A DNA stretch of 64,000 bases from Ciceribacter sp. T2.26MG-112.2 (GCF_900492205.1 NZ_UEYQ01000004.1:248001-312000); one strand, 5' to 3'; counted from the first letter of the stretch, positions 20,821 through 32,684 are shown. The notes: a model not told the origin generated them from the sequence alone. Made by a program: numbers and translations.

Positions 20821-20901
20821 GGGGATGTCCGTTTCAATCGCGGCAATCTAGCGGCCCGCCTCCTGACGTTCCCTTAACGCATGTGGTTAACGGCCCCGGT
20901 G

Positions 20902-21837
20902 TCAGGCGCGGGGATGGGCGCGCTCGTAGACGTCGAGGAGCCGTGCGGCGTCCACGCCGGTATAGACCTGGGTGGTCGACAGGCTGGCATGGCCGAGCAG
21001 TTCCTGGATGGTGCGCAGGTCGCCGCCGCTGCCGAGAAGATGGGTGGCAAAGGAGTGGCGCAGCGCATGCGGCGTAGCCGAATCCGGCAGGCCGAGGGCC
21101 GAGCGCAGGCGCTGCATCTCTCGCTGGATGATCGCCGGCTGGAGCTTTCCGCCGCGCGCCCCGCGAAACAGCGGTTCGCCCGCCTCCAGATGGTAAGGGC
21201 AGAGTTTGACATAGGTCGCGACGGCCTCGCCGACGACCGGCAGCAACGGGACCAGCCGGGTCTTCGCACCCTTGCCGGTGATGCGAAGCGAGGTCGGATT
21301 GCCGGCGAAAGCCGAAGGGGTGAGATCGAGGGCTTCGGAGATGCGAAGCCCGCAGCCGTAGAGAAGGGTCAGCACGGCGGCGTCGCGCGCGGCGATCCAA
21401 GGCTCCCCATTCATCTGCGCCTCCTGGCTGACCACGGTCAGCGCCTGGTTGCCGCTCAGGGGCTTGGGCAGGGACTTTGGCTGTTTCGGCGATCGTATCG
21501 CGCCGGCGCCGGCAGCATTGACCAAGCCCTTGCGCTCGAGGTGCCTCAGGAACGAGCGCAGGCCGGCCAGATGCCGGCCGAGCGAGCGGGCGCCGGCACC
21601 CTGCTTGCGGCGGAAGGCGAGGAAGGCGCGCAGGTCCGCCGGGCGCAGGGCGGAGACGTCCTTGATTGTCGCCGGCCCGCCGACATGGGTGGTGAGGAAG
21701 CGCAGGAACTGGCGGGTGTCGCGCTCATAGGCCTCCAACGTATTGCCCGAGAGGCGCCGCTCCCCGCCCAGGCTTGCCAGCCAGGCACCGCGTTCGGCCA
21801 TCAGATCGTCGGCCGCGAGGATCAACAGTTCGTCCAC
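20902..21837 (-). CDS. xerC: Tyrosine recombinase XerC
   Basis: A 311-residue site-specific recombinase that, with XerD, resolves chromosome dimers at dif. It has an N-terminal SAM-like core-binding domain (about 15-110). The catalytic residues are all present: Arg in YGCGLRISEALDL, Lys in GKGAKTRLVPL, His and Arg in PHALRHSFATHLL, His in LLGHASLSTTQ, and Tyr in QVYTGVD. The setting is housekeeping, with no attachment site or phage genes beside it, so it is not read as an integrase. Confidence 0.93.
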   Translation of the reverse strand: MDELLILAADDLMAERGAWLASLGGERRLSGNTLEAYERDTRQFLRFLTTHVGGPATIKDVSALRPADLRAFLAFRRKQGAGARSLGRHLAGLRSFLRHLERKGLVNAAGAGAIRSPKQPKSLPKPLSGNQALTVVSQEAQMNGEPWIAARDAAVLTLLYGCGLRISEALDLTPSAFAGNPTSLRITGKGAKTRLVPLLPVVGEAVATYVKLCPYHLEAGEPLFRGARGGKLQPAIIQREMQRLRSALGLPDSATPHALRHSFATHLLGSGGDLRTIQELLGHASLSTTQVYTGVDAARLLDVYERAHPRA

Positions 21838-21933
21838 GCCTGCTTCCTTTACTTATCTCGAATGCTCCGCCAACATGCACCCCCAGCGTTAGGGAATGGC
21901 TAACGCCGGTTCTGTCTGTCATGCTTCGATCAC

Positions 21934-21952
21934 ATTGGACTGCAATAGAAAT
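21934..21952 (+). promoter_or_regulatory. 19-bp motif upstream of the acyltransferase, shared with the ArsR gene region
   Basis: ATTGGACTGCAATAGAAAT here matches 18 of 19 bases at 32155-32173. It lies 25 bases before the acyltransferase ATG in the divergent gap with xerC. The ATTG-N5-CAAT part is palindromic, which suggests an operator or a shared promoter element. Confidence 0.35.
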
Positions 21953-21976
21953 TGATCGAAATAGTCGGAGTTCCAG

Positions 21977-22882
21977 ATGACGCGCCGTGATTCGATGACG
22001 ACCTTCGGGCAGTTCGCCGAGGCGGTCGCGCTGGTCTCCCAGGGGAAGCCGGGTCATATCGTCGATACGCTGATCGCCGAGCGCGGCGAGAAGATCGTTC
22101 ACAACCCGCTCTGGCCGGTCATGCGACCGTTTCTCTACACACTTCTGCGCTATGCCAAGGCGCTCGAATTCGCCAACGACATCGCCAACATGCCGGGCTT
22201 CCAGGCCTTCGACTATCTGAGCGGCATCCTCCAGCTCGACATCAATGTCCGCTATGGCGAACGGATCCCCGACCAGGGCGGCTTCATCATGGTCAGCAAC
22301 CACCCGACCGGCATTGCCGACGGCGTGGCCGTGTTCGACCTGTTGAAGAACACGCGGCCCGACATGATGTTCTTCGCCAACCGCGATGCGATCCGGGTCA
22401 ATCCGCGCTTTGCCGAGATCATCATCCCGGTGGAATGGCGCGAGGAGCACAAGACCAAGCTCAAGGCGCGCGAGACGCTGCAGCTGACCAATCGCGCTAT
22501 TCAGGAGCAGAAGGCCACCGTGCTCTTTCCCTCCGGGCGCATCGCTTATTGGGCGAACGGACGGCTGAACGAGCGGCCGTGGAAGACATCGGCCGTGGGG
22601 CTCGCCCGCAAGTACAATCTGCCGATCCTGCCGGTCAACATGTCGGCCCGTAATTCCGGACTGTTCTACTGGCTCGCCAAGTGGTCGACCGAACTGCGCG
22701 ACATGACGGTCTTCCACGAACTGCTCAACAAGAAGGGCGACCGCTTCGACTTCACCGTCGGCAACCTGATCGAGCCGGAACAGCTCAGCGGCGATCCCGT
22801 CGAGGTGACGGCCGCGTTGGAACGGCATACCGTCCACGCACTCGCCGCCGACGGCAGCGCGCAGTTCCGCTTCGGCGGCTGA
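21977..22882 (+). CDS. Lysophospholipid (1-acyl-glycerol-3-phosphate) acyltransferase family protein
   Basis: A 301-residue protein of the PlsC-like acyltransferase superfamily. The catalytic NHx4D motif is NHPTGIADG, preceded by GGFIMVS. The substrate-binding block FPSGRIAYW (FPEG-like) and a further block, LPILPVNMSARNSG, follow. There is no obvious transmembrane helix, so it is probably a peripheral membrane enzyme. It could acylate lysophosphatidate or a lyso-ornithine lipid; the substrate is not decidable. GGAG at 21967-21970 supports the ATG. Confidence 0.8.
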   Translation: MTRRDSMTTFGQFAEAVALVSQGKPGHIVDTLIAERGEKIVHNPLWPVMRPFLYTLLRYAKALEFANDIANMPGFQAFDYLSGILQLDINVRYGERIPDQGGFIMVSNHPTGIADGVAVFDLLKNTRPDMMFFANRDAIRVNPRFAEIIIPVEWREEHKTKLKARETLQLTNRAIQEQKATVLFPSGRIAYWANGRLNERPWKTSAVGLARKYNLPILPVNMSARNSGLFYWLAKWSTELRDMTVFHELLNKKGDRFDFTVGNLIEPEQLSGDPVEVTAALERHTVHALAADGSAQFRFGG

Positions 22883-22976
22883 GGCTTCGGCTCCCCGGCG
22901 TTCGCTCCCTTCCGCTGTCTCGCTCCCAGCCTTTTCGGTTTTCTTTCTGGGCGTGCAGGGGCAAACATGACGTCCC

Positions 22977-25181
22977 ATGAAAGACGATTCGCCCGGACTG
23001 TTCGGCCCGCTGCCATCTTCCCGCGTCGTACCCGTGCTGGTGCCGATGCCGGCGCCGGTTGCCTATAGCTATGCGGTGCCCGACGGTATGGCGGCCGAGG
23101 CGGGGTCGATTGTGCAGGTGCCGCTCGGGCCGCGCCAGGTCGTCGGCGTCGTGTGGGATGGCCCGGAGGCCGGTGGTGTCGATCCGAAGAAGCTCCGATC
23201 GATCACCAAGGTGTTCGACTGTCCGCCGCTCGACAAGCCCATGCGCACCTTCCTCGACTGGGTTGCCGCCTACACGCTCTCGCCGCCGGGCTATGTGGCA
23301 CGCATGGCGCTGCGCGCGCCGGCGGCCTTCGATCCGGAGCCGATGGTCGAGGGTTTTCGCTTCTCCGGCATGGAGCCGGAAAGGATGACCCCGGCGCGGC
23401 GCAAGGTGCTCGATCTCGCGGGCGACGGGCTTTCCTGGACCAAGAGCGGTCTAGCCCATGCAAGCGGTGTGTCGACCAGCGTGATCGACGGTCTCGCCGC
23501 CCAGGGTGTGTTCGAAACCGTCTTCCTGCCGCCGCCGCCGCTGGTCGCCAAGCCGGATCCGGATTTCGCCCAGCATCGTCTCGCCGGGCCCCAGAAGGAA
23601 GCCGCGGACGAGATTCTCGACGGGATCGCCAAGGGCGGGTTTTCGGTGGCGCTGATCGACGGCGTCACTGGCTCGGGCAAGACGGAGGTCTATTTCGAGG
23701 CGATCGCCGAAACGCTGCGACAGGGACGGCAGGTGCTGATCCTGCTGCCGGAAATCGCGCTCACCGCCAATTTCCTCGAGCGTTTTCAGGACCGCTTCGG
23801 CGCCAAGCCCGGCGAATGGCATTCGGATCTGGCGACCCGCACCCGCGAAAAGGTGTGGCGACAGGCCGCGACCGGCGAGATCCGCGTCGTTGCCGGCGCG
23901 CGCTCGGCGCTGTTCCTGCCGTTCGAGGATCTGGGGCTGATCATCGTCGACGAAGAGCACGATCCGGCCTTCAAGCAGGAGGATCGTGTCTTCTACAATG
24001 CGCGCGACATGGCGGTGGTGCGGGCGCGGATCGCCGGCTTCCCGGTCGTGCTGGTTTCGGCGACCCCTTCCGTCGAGAGCCAGGTGAACTGCCAGGCGGG
24101 GCGCTATAGGCGCATCCATCTGCCGACGCGCTTTGCCGATGCAGCGCTGCCGGATCTGCATCTGATCGACATGCGCCGCCATCCGCCGGAGCGGGGCGGC
24201 TTCCTTTCGCCGCTGTTGCTCAGGGCTGTCGGCAGGACAATCGAACGCAAGGAGCAGGCGCTGCTGTTCCTCAACCGGCGTGGCTATGCGCCGCTCACCC
24301 TTTGCCGCGTCTGCGGCCATCGGTTCCAGTGCCCGCAATGTTCGAGCTGGCTGGTGGAGCACCGTTTCCGCGGCCAGATCCAGTGCCACCAATGCGGCTA
24401 TTCCGAACCGACGCCGCAGGCCTGCCCGGAATGCGGCACGCTCGATCATCTCGTCGCCTGCGGGCCCGGCGTCGAGCGTATTGCCGAGGAGGTGGAAAAG
24501 CACTTTCCCGATGCGCGCACGCTGGTGCTCTCCTCCGACCTCGGGGGTGTCAAACGGCTCAGGCTGGAGCTCGAAGCGATCGCCAATGGCGAGGCGGATA
24601 TCGTCATCGGCACACAGCTCGTCGCCAAGGGCCACAATTTCCCGCTGATGACGCTGGTCGGCATCGTCGACGCCGATATCGGCCTTGCCAATGGCGACCC
24701 GCGCGCGGCCGAACGCACCTTCCAGCTTCTGTCGCAGGTGACCGGCCGCGCCGGCCGCACCGGCCGCAAGAGCCATGGCCTGTTGCAGACCTTCCAGCCG
24801 ATGCACCCGGTCATGCAGGCGCTGGTCTCCGGCGATGCCTCGGCCTTCTACGAACGCGAGATCGCCGAACGCGAGCGGGCAGCCCTGCCGCCCTTCGGCC
24901 GGCTGGTCTCGATCATCGTTTCCGCCGACAGCCGCGCGGAGGCGGAAACCCATGCGCGGCAGCTGCGCCAGACGGCGCCGGTCGAGCGCGACATTGCCAT
25001 TCTCGGCCCGGCGGAAGCGCCGCTCGCCCTGATCCGGGGTCGTCACCGCTTCCGGCTTCTGGTGCATGGCCGGCGCAACAGCGACATGCAGGGTTTTGTC
25101 CGGGCGATGCTTGCCAATGGCCCCAAGGAACGCCGCTCGATCCAGGTACAGGTCGACGTCGATCCGCAGAGCTTCCTTTAA
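22977..25181 (+). CDS. priA: Primosomal protein N' (replication restart helicase PriA)
   Basis: A 734-residue superfamily 2 helicase that reloads the replisome at stalled forks. It has an N-terminal DNA-binding domain (about 15-110), Walker A GVTGSGKTEVYFEAI, the DEEH box in IIVDEEHDPAFKQ, and motif III LVSATPSVES. The zinc cluster has cysteines in CRVCGHRFQCPQC and CHQCGYSEPTPQACPECG. The C-terminal helicase lobe contains LVAKGHNFP and QVTGRAGRTGR. It lies upstream of the atp operon, as in many rhizobia. Confidence 0.97.
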   Translation: MKDDSPGLFGPLPSSRVVPVLVPMPAPVAYSYAVPDGMAAEAGSIVQVPLGPRQVVGVVWDGPEAGGVDPKKLRSITKVFDCPPLDKPMRTFLDWVAAYTLSPPGYVARMALRAPAAFDPEPMVEGFRFSGMEPERMTPARRKVLDLAGDGLSWTKSGLAHASGVSTSVIDGLAAQGVFETVFLPPPPLVAKPDPDFAQHRLAGPQKEAADEILDGIAKGGFSVALIDGVTGSGKTEVYFEAIAETLRQGRQVLILLPEIALTANFLERFQDRFGAKPGEWHSDLATRTREKVWRQAATGEIRVVAGARSALFLPFEDLGLIIVDEEHDPAFKQEDRVFYNARDMAVVRARIAGFPVVLVSATPSVESQVNCQAGRYRRIHLPTRFADAALPDLHLIDMRRHPPERGGFLSPLLLRAVGRTIERKEQALLFLNRRGYAPLTLCRVCGHRFQCPQCSSWLVEHRFRGQIQCHQCGYSEPTPQACPECGTLDHLVACGPGVERIAEEVEKHFPDARTLVLSSDLGGVKRLRLELEAIANGEADIVIGTQLVAKGHNFPLMTLVGIVDADIGLANGDPRAAERTFQLLSQVTGRAGRTGRKSHGLLQTFQPMHPVMQALVSGDASAFYEREIAERERAALPPFGRLVSIIVSADSRAEAETHARQLRQTAPVERDIAILGPAEAPLALIRGRHRFRLLVHGRRNSDMQGFVRAMLANGPKERRSIQVQVDVDPQSFL

Positions 25182-25304
25182 GCCGGGCCCTGGGGTGCTG
25201 CGACCGCATCGGAAAGCGACGGAAAATGCCGGTTCGCAATATCTCCAAGCGCCGCTTTGTGCGATAAGCGCCGCGTTCGATTTGCTTTGAGACGAGGAAC
25301 AAGG

Positions 25305-25688
25305 ATGGAATTCTATTTTCCGACGGAATTCGGCGAGCAACTCGCCTTCGGCGCGGCGGCAGTCGCCGCCCTGATCGGTGCATTGGCGATGTTCGCGCCG
25401 GGTCTGACCCTCAAATTCTTTGCCCTCGAACCTCGGAACCTGCGCCCGGAGGGATTTGGCGCGGTGCGATCCGCAGGCGGACTGGTCGTGGGATTTTCCG
25501 GAACGGCCCTCATGCTGGCCCAGCCGACGCTCTATCTCGCCTTCGGGGCCGCGATGGCTCTGGCGGCGTTCGGGCGGATCCTGTCGATCATGTCCGATCG
25601 GGGAAACACGCCTCGCAACATGCTACTCTTGGTTGTAGATGTCGCCCTTGCAGCAATGCCGCTTTCCTACGTCTTCGGACTCCTCTGA
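25305..25688 (+). CDS. Small integral membrane protein, unknown function
   Basis: A 127-residue protein with about four predicted transmembrane segments (roughly 14-34, 55-70, 74-90 and 105-125) and little else. Between helices 1 and 2 is a conserved-looking LEPRNLRPEGFGAVRSAGG loop. It resembles short DUF4345-type membrane proteins, but I am not sure of the family. ATG at 25305 follows GAGGAACAAGG. It lies between priA and the atp operon leader. Confidence 0.7.
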   Translation: MEFYFPTEFGEQLAFGAAAVAALIGALAMFAPGLTLKFFALEPRNLRPEGFGAVRSAGGLVVGFSGTALMLAQPTLYLAFGAAMALAAFGRILSIMSDRGNTPRNMLLLVVDVALAAMPLSYVFGLL

Positions 25689-25840
25689 AGAGAAAGTCCA
25701 TGCCTTCGCCGCATGCTCACACCAATTTGGCGCGGATTCGGAGAATTTTGGCGCCAAGGCCTTGTCCTTAAGGCTTATTCCGTTATTACGCGTGTTGCGA
25801 GTCCACAGTTCCTATGCTAGACGGACCGCGAAATTCGAAA

Positions 25841-25865
25841 AACACAAGCGGGCGACGTTTGTGTT
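25841..25865 (+). promoter_or_regulatory. Inverted repeat in the atp operon leader
   Basis: AACACAA (25841-25847) and TTGTGTT (25859-25865) form a 7-bp stem-loop about 85 bases before atpH. A second pair, TTGGCGC/GCGCCAA, lies near 25730-25762. The role is unknown; either could be an mRNA structure or an operator. Confidence 0.3.
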
Positions 25866-25949
25866 CTTCAAGAAAAACCTAACGATTTCAGGATGATGTT
25901 TGTCCCATTCAGGGGTGGCGGGCATCCTGGGTCAAAAGCAGGGAATATT

Positions 25950-26516
25950 TTGCCCGTGGCAGACACATCCCAAGTCATTTCAGGCGTGGCGGAGCGCTAT
26001 GCGTCATCGCTTTTCGAGCTTGCCCTCGAGGCTGGCTCGCTCGACGCTGTCGGCGCCGATCTCAATCGTTTCCAGGCGATGATCGATTCGAGCGACGACC
26101 TGAAGCGGTTGGTGCTCTCGCCGGTTTTCTCGGCCGAGGATCAGACCAAGGCGGTTGTTGCCCTGAGCGAGAAGGCCGGTCTCGGCGCTCTCGTGGCGAA
26201 CTTCCTCAAGGTCGTCGCCGGCAATCGCCGTCTGTTTGTCATTTCCGGCATGATCGCCTCGTTCCGTCAGATCGCCGCCCGCCATCGCGGCGAGGTCTCG
26301 GCTGAGGTGACGTCGGCGCACGCACTTACTACCGAACAGGAAAACGAACTGAAGGCGGCGCTGAAGAGCGTCACCGGCAAGGACGTCACGATCGCGGTTT
26401 CGATCGACCCGTCCATTCTCGGTGGCCTGATCGTCAAGGTCGGCTCGCGCCAGATCGACACGTCTCTTCGCACCAAACTTTCCACCCTTAAGCTTGCACT
26501 GAAAGAGGTTGGCTGA
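25950..26516 (+). CDS. atpH: ATP synthase F1 subunit delta
   Basis: A 188-residue stator (OSCP-like) subunit joining the F1 head to the peripheral stalk. It begins MPVADTSQ if translation starts at the TTG at 25950, the start seen in rhizobial homologues, with AGGGA at 25940-25944 placed correctly for it. GTG 25956 and ATG 25893 are alternatives. The family pattern [14 protein letters not shown] and the C-terminal [26 protein letters not shown] are clear. Its stop overlaps the atpA start (TGATG). Confidence 0.93.
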   Translation: MPVADTSQVISGVAERYASSLFELALEAGSLDAVGADLNRFQAMIDSSDDLKRLVLSPVFSAEDQTKAVVALSEKAGLGALVANFLKVVAGNRRLFVISGMIASFRQIAARHRGEVSAEVTSAHALTTEQENELKAALKSVTGKDVTIAVSIDPSILGGLIVKVGSRQIDTSLRTKLSTLKLALKEVG

Positions 26517-28045
26517 TGGATATCCGCGCCGCGGAAATTTCCGCAATTCTGAAAGATCAAATCAAAAACTTCGGCAAAGAGGCGGAAGTCTCCGAAGTTG
26601 GCCAGGTGCTCTCCGTCGGTGACGGTATTGCCCGCGTCTACGGCCTCGACAATGTCCAGGCCGGCGAAATGGTCGAGTTCCCCGGTGGTATCCGTGGCAT
26701 GGCGCTGAACCTCGAAGCCGACAATGTCGGCGTCGTTATCTTCGGTTCGGACCGTGACATCAAGGAAGGCGACACCGTCAAGCGGACCGGCGCCATCGTC
26801 GACGTTCCGGTCGGTCCCGAACTGCTCGGCCGCGTCGTCGACGCGCTCGGCAATCCGATCGACGGCAAGGGCCCGATCAACGCTGCGAAGCGCTCGCGCG
26901 TCGACGTCAAGGCTCCGGGCATCATCCCGCGCAAGTCGGTTCATGAGCCGATGTCGACTGGCCTCAAGGCCATCGACGCTCTGATCCCGGTCGGCCGCGG
27001 CCAGCGCGAGCTGGTCATCGGTGACCGCCAGACCGGCAAGACCGCCATCATTCTCGACACGATCCTCAACCAGAAGGCCATTCACGACAATGGCCCGGAC
27101 TCGGAAAAGCTCTATTGCGTCTACGTCGCAATCGGCCAGAAGCGTTCGACGGTTGCCCAGTTCGTCAAGGTTCTCGAGGAGCGCGGCGCGCTCAAGTACT
27201 CGATCATCGTTGCCGCAACGGCTTCCGATCCGGCTCCGATGCAGTACATCGCGCCGTTCGCTGGCTGCGCCATGGGCGAATACTTTCGTGACAACGGCCA
27301 GCACGCGCTGATCGGCTACGACGACCTTTCCAAGCAGGCCGTCGCTTACCGCCAGATGTCGCTGCTGCTGCGCCGCCCGCCGGGCCGCGAAGCTTATCCG
27401 GGCGACGTCTTCTACCTGCATTCGCGTCTGCTCGAGCGCGCTGCAAAGCTCTCCGACGAACGTGGCGCCGGTTCGCTGACCGCACTGCCGGTCATCGAAA
27501 CCCAGGGTAACGACGTTTCGGCCTTCATTCCGACCAACGTGATCTCGATCACCGACGGCCAGATCTTCCTCGAAACCGACCTGTTCTACCAGGGCATCCG
27601 TCCGGCCGTTAACGTCGGTCTCTCGGTTTCGCGCGTCGGTTCGGCCGCACAGATCAAGGCGATGAAGCAGGTTGCCGGCTCGATCAAGGGCGAGCTTGCC
27701 CAGTATCGCGAAATGGCCGCCTTCGCCCAGTTCGGTTCCGACCTGGATGCGTCGACGCAGCGCCTGCTGAACCGCGGTGCACGCCTGACCGAACTCCTGA
27801 AGCAGCCGCAGTTCTCGCCGCTGAAGACGGAAGAACAGGTTGCCGTGATCTTCGCCGGCGTCAACGGTTACCTCGACAAGGTCGCCGTCAACCAGATCGG
27901 CAAGTTCGAGCAGGGTCTGCTTTCCTACCTTCGCTCGGAAGGCAAGGCCATTCTCGACGCCATCCGCACGGAGAAAGCCATCAGCGACGACACCAAGGGC
28001 AAGCTCAAGGCTGCTCTGGATCAGTTCGCCAAGTCTTTCGCGTAA
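26516..28045 (+). CDS. atpA: ATP synthase F1 subunit alpha
   Basis: A 509-residue regulatory nucleotide-binding subunit. It has Walker [12 protein letters not shown] and the alpha signature [17 protein letters not shown]. The visual arginine lies within that last region. The length is normal. Translation is probably coupled to atpH by the one-base overlap, and atpG follows after 29 bases. Confidence 0.99.
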   Translation: MDIRAAEISAILKDQIKNFGKEAEVSEVGQVLSVGDGIARVYGLDNVQAGEMVEFPGGIRGMALNLEADNVGVVIFGSDRDIKEGDTVKRTGAIVDVPVGPELLGRVVDALGNPIDGKGPINAAKRSRVDVKAPGIIPRKSVHEPMSTGLKAIDALIPVGRGQRELVIGDRQTGKTAIILDTILNQKAIHDNGPDSEKLYCVYVAIGQKRSTVAQFVKVLEERGALKYSIIVAATASDPAPMQYIAPFAGCAMGEYFRDNGQHALIGYDDLSKQAVAYRQMSLLLRRPPGREAYPGDVFYLHSRLLERAAKLSDERGAGSLTALPVIETQGNDVSAFIPTNVISITDGQIFLETDLFYQGIRPAVNVGLSVSRVGSAAQIKAMKQVAGSIKGELAQYREMAAFAQFGSDLDASTQRLLNRGARLTELLKQPQFSPLKTEEQVAVIFAGVNGYLDKVAVNQIGKFEQGLLSYLRSEGKAILDAIRTEKAISDDTKGKLKAALDQFAKSFA

Positions 28046-28074
28046 TCGGGCCTCAAGCCAAGGACGGATAACGG

Positions 28075-28953
28075 ATGCCTTCACTTAAGGATCTGAAAAA
28101 CCGGATCGCCTCCGTCAAGGCGACGCAGAAAATCACCAAGGCGATGAAAATGGTCGCCGCGGCGAAGCTGCGTCGTGCGCAGGAGGCGGCCGAGGCCGCT
28201 CGTCCCTATTCGCAGCGCATGGGTGCCGTCCTTGCCAATATCGCCCAGGCGGTCGGCAGCGACGACAGCGCACCCCGGCTGATGACCGGGACCGGCAAGG
28301 ACGATGTGCACCTGCTCATCGTCTGCACTGCCGAGCGCGGCCTTTGCGGTGGTTTCAATTCGCAGATCGCCCGCTTCGCCCGTGACCATGCGCGCAAGCT
28401 TCTGGCCGCCGGCAAGACCGTCAAGATCTTCTGCGTCGGCAAGAAGGGCTATGACAGCCTGCGTCGCGAGTTCGCCGCCAACATCGTCGAGCGCACCGAC
28501 CTTCGCGAAGTCAAGCGCGTCGCTTTCGAAAATGCCGACACGATTGGCCGCAAGGTCATCTCGATGTTCGACAAGGGCGAGTTCGACGTTGCGACCCTGT
28601 TCTATTCGGAATTCAAGTCCGTCATCAGCCAGGTGCCGACCGCGCAGCAGCTGATCCCGGCTGCGGCTCCGGAAGCGGTTGCGACAACCGGCGCGTCGGC
28701 CGTCTACGAATATGAGCCCGATGCCGGTGCGATCCTCGAGGATCTCATTCCGCGCAACATCTCGGTGCAGATCTTCCGGGCCCTGCTTGAAAACGTCGCC
28801 GGTGAAATGGGCGCCAAGATGAGCGCGATGGACAATGCGACGCGTAATGCTGGCGAGATGATCAACAAGCTTACGCTTTCGTACAACCGTCAGCGCCAGG
28901 CTCAGATCACCAAGGAACTCATTGAAATCATTTCGGGCGCGGAAGCGCTCTGA
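28075..28953 (+). CDS. atpG: ATP synthase F1 subunit gamma
   Basis: A 292-residue central rotor shaft. The N-terminal helix reads [20 protein letters not shown], the middle has the GLCGGFN motif, and the C-terminal helix carries [24 protein letters not shown]. These are family hallmarks and the length is standard. Confidence 0.98.
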   Translation: MPSLKDLKNRIASVKATQKITKAMKMVAAAKLRRAQEAAEAARPYSQRMGAVLANIAQAVGSDDSAPRLMTGTGKDDVHLLIVCTAERGLCGGFNSQIARFARDHARKLLAAGKTVKIFCVGKKGYDSLRREFAANIVERTDLREVKRVAFENADTIGRKVISMFDKGEFDVATLFYSEFKSVISQVPTAQQLIPAAAPEAVATTGASAVYEYEPDAGAILEDLIPRNISVQIFRALLENVAGEMGAKMSAMDNATRNAGEMINKLTLSYNRQRQAQITKELIEIISGAEAL

Positions 28954-28959
28954 GGTTAA

Positions 28960-30441
<1,482 letters not shown>

Positions 30442-30451
30442 TGACGGACCT

Positions 30452-30474
30452 GGCGCGCGCTAGAAGCGCGCGCC
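30452..30474 (+). other. Intercistronic hairpin between atpD and atpC
   Basis: GGCGCGCGC (30452-30460) and GCGCGCGCC (30466-30474) form a perfect 9-bp GC stem with a 5-base loop (TAGAA). No T-run follows, so it is more likely an mRNA stability or processing element than a terminator. Confidence 0.55.
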
Positions 30475-30505
30475 GTTCCCGCCTCTATCGAAGAAGTGAA
30501 CAACC

Positions 30506-30913
30506 ATGGCCGACAATTTCAATTTTGAACTCGTTTCGCCCGAGCGCCTGCTGCTTTCCGAAAAGGTGAGCGAAGTTGTCATCCCGGCAACCGAAGGCGA
30601 AATGACCGTCATGGCCCATCACGCGCCGACGATGACGACCATCAAGCCGGGCGTGGTTTCGGTGAAGCTGGCCTCCGGCCAGGTGACCAAGTATGTCGTG
30701 TTCGGCGGCTTTGCCGATATCGTTCCGACCGGCTGCACACTGCTTGCCGAATCGGCCGTGGCGCTCAGCGAACTCAATCGCGACACGCTGACCAAGCGCA
30801 TCGAGGCGGCCCGTGCCGAATTGAATGCCGTCGAAGGTCACGAGCACAAGACCCGCCTCGAGCAGTATCTCGCCGAATTGACGCATCTGAACGGCGTTCT
30901 GATCCCGGCCTGA
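30506..30913 (+). CDS. atpC: ATP synthase F1 subunit epsilon
   Basis: A 135-residue rotor subunit that couples F1 to the c-ring and can inhibit ATP hydrolysis. It shows FELVSPERLLLSEKV, the GEMTVMAHHAPTMTTIKPG loop of the beta-sandwich domain, and VVFGGFADI, with a C-terminal helical part. It is the last gene of the F1 operon; F0 genes are not in the window, as expected for Rhizobiales. Confidence 0.97.
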   Translation: MADNFNFELVSPERLLLSEKVSEVVIPATEGEMTVMAHHAPTMTTIKPGVVSVKLASGQVTKYVVFGGFADIVPTGCTLLAESAVALSELNRDTLTKRIEAARAELNAVEGHEHKTRLEQYLAELTHLNGVLIPA

Positions 30914-30942
30914 GCCGGTCGCAAGAAATCCGACGGACTAAG

Positions 30943-30966
30943 AGCGGCCTTCGAGGCCGCTTTTTT
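30943..30966 (+). terminator. Rho-independent terminator after atpC
   Basis: AGCGGCCT (30943-30950), loop TCG, AGGCCGCT (30954-30961) and then a run of T. A textbook terminator 30 bases after the atpC stop. Confidence 0.9.
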
Positions 30967-31051
30967 GTACCTGGCGGCGGTCCTCCCTGCAGTGTCTCCG
31001 CCACATGACCCTAATCCATGCGCCTTTGCCGCGCGGTCAAAGGCTGCTTGA

Positions 31052-32053
<1,002 letters not shown>

Positions 32054-32154
32054 CGCCGAGGCCGTCAATGCCGCCGGCAGCGTGTGCGCCCCGCCGACGA
32101 TGAAGATTTCGCTTTGACGGCGGCAGCGGTCGCGCTATTGGCACTTATGCCGCA

Positions 32155-32173
32155 ATTGCACTGCAATAGAAAT
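32155..32173 (+). promoter_or_regulatory. Palindrome-containing motif upstream of the BigR-like gene
   Basis: ATTGCA-C-TGCAAT (32155-32167) is a perfect 6-1-6 inverted repeat, continuing into AGAAAT and an AT-rich stretch 40 bases before the ArsR-family ATG. It is a plausible autoregulatory operator. A near copy lies at 21934-21952. Confidence 0.45.
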
Positions 32174-32212
32174 ATATGTTTCGATGCGGTGGCGCGATTT
32201 CTGGATGGTTTT

Positions 32213-32587
32213 ATGGATATGCCGCAGATCAAGGCCGGAATGGAAAGGGAGCAACTGGAAGGCTTCATGGCGAAAGCCCGTGACGCCAGTACGCTTCTCA
32301 AGGCCCTGTCGCATGAAACCCGCCTGCTCATTCTGTGCATCCTCAGCCAGGGGGAAAAGACCGTCGGTGAGATCGAGGCGATCCTCGGCCTGCAGCAGGC
32401 CGTCGTCTCGCAGCAGTTGGCGCGGCTCCGGCTCGAGCAGATCGTCGAGACGCGACGCGAGGGTCGCCTGATCTACTATAGAATTTCCGACCCTTCACTG
32501 ACCGGTCTGGTGTCGGTTCTCTACGACATGTTCTGCGGGCCCAAGGCGGCACCGCTCGTTCTCAGGGATGCCTCCGCGGACGATTGA
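32213..32587 (+). CDS. ArsR-family transcriptional repressor, BigR/SqrR-like thiol switch
   Basis: A 124-residue winged-helix repressor. With the ATG at 32213 the only two cysteines are Cys42 (LLILCILSQGE) and Cys108 (LYDMFCGPK), the same numbers as the redox pair of Xylella BigR. That protein senses sulfide or persulfide by forming a disulfide. The recognition helix is in LGLQQAVVSQQLARLR, followed by the wing RREGRLIYYRI. The classic metal site ELCVCDL of ArsR/SmtB is absent. Its usual partners (blh/ETHE1, sulfide dehydrogenase) are not nearby. The target and sensing role are inferred. Confidence 0.75.
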   Translation: MDMPQIKAGMEREQLEGFMAKARDASTLLKALSHETRLLILCILSQGEKTVGEIEAILGLQQAVVSQQLARLRLEQIVETRREGRLIYYRISDPSLTGLVSVLYDMFCGPKAAPLVLRDASADD

Positions 32588-32684
32588 GCTGCCGGTGTCT
32601 TTCTGAACCTTCCCTGGGCGGCAGCCGTTGCGCCGGTTTGCGCTTGCGTGGCTTTCGGCCTAGTCTCGGGCACGAGGAGCGCCC

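Noticed and set aside
20874..20890. TTAA pair between the TraB/GumN gene and xerC as a CtrA site
   Set aside because: The spacing is 9 bases, not the 7 required by the CtrA consensus.
20902..21837. Tyrosine recombinase as a mobile-element integrase
   Set aside because: Size and residues fit housekeeping XerC, and there is no attachment site, tRNA target or phage/plasmid gene beside it.
25639..25896. 85-codon frame in the gap before atpH
   Set aside because: No Shine-Dalgarno, no family-like sequence, begins inside the preceding membrane protein gene and covers the atp operon leader.
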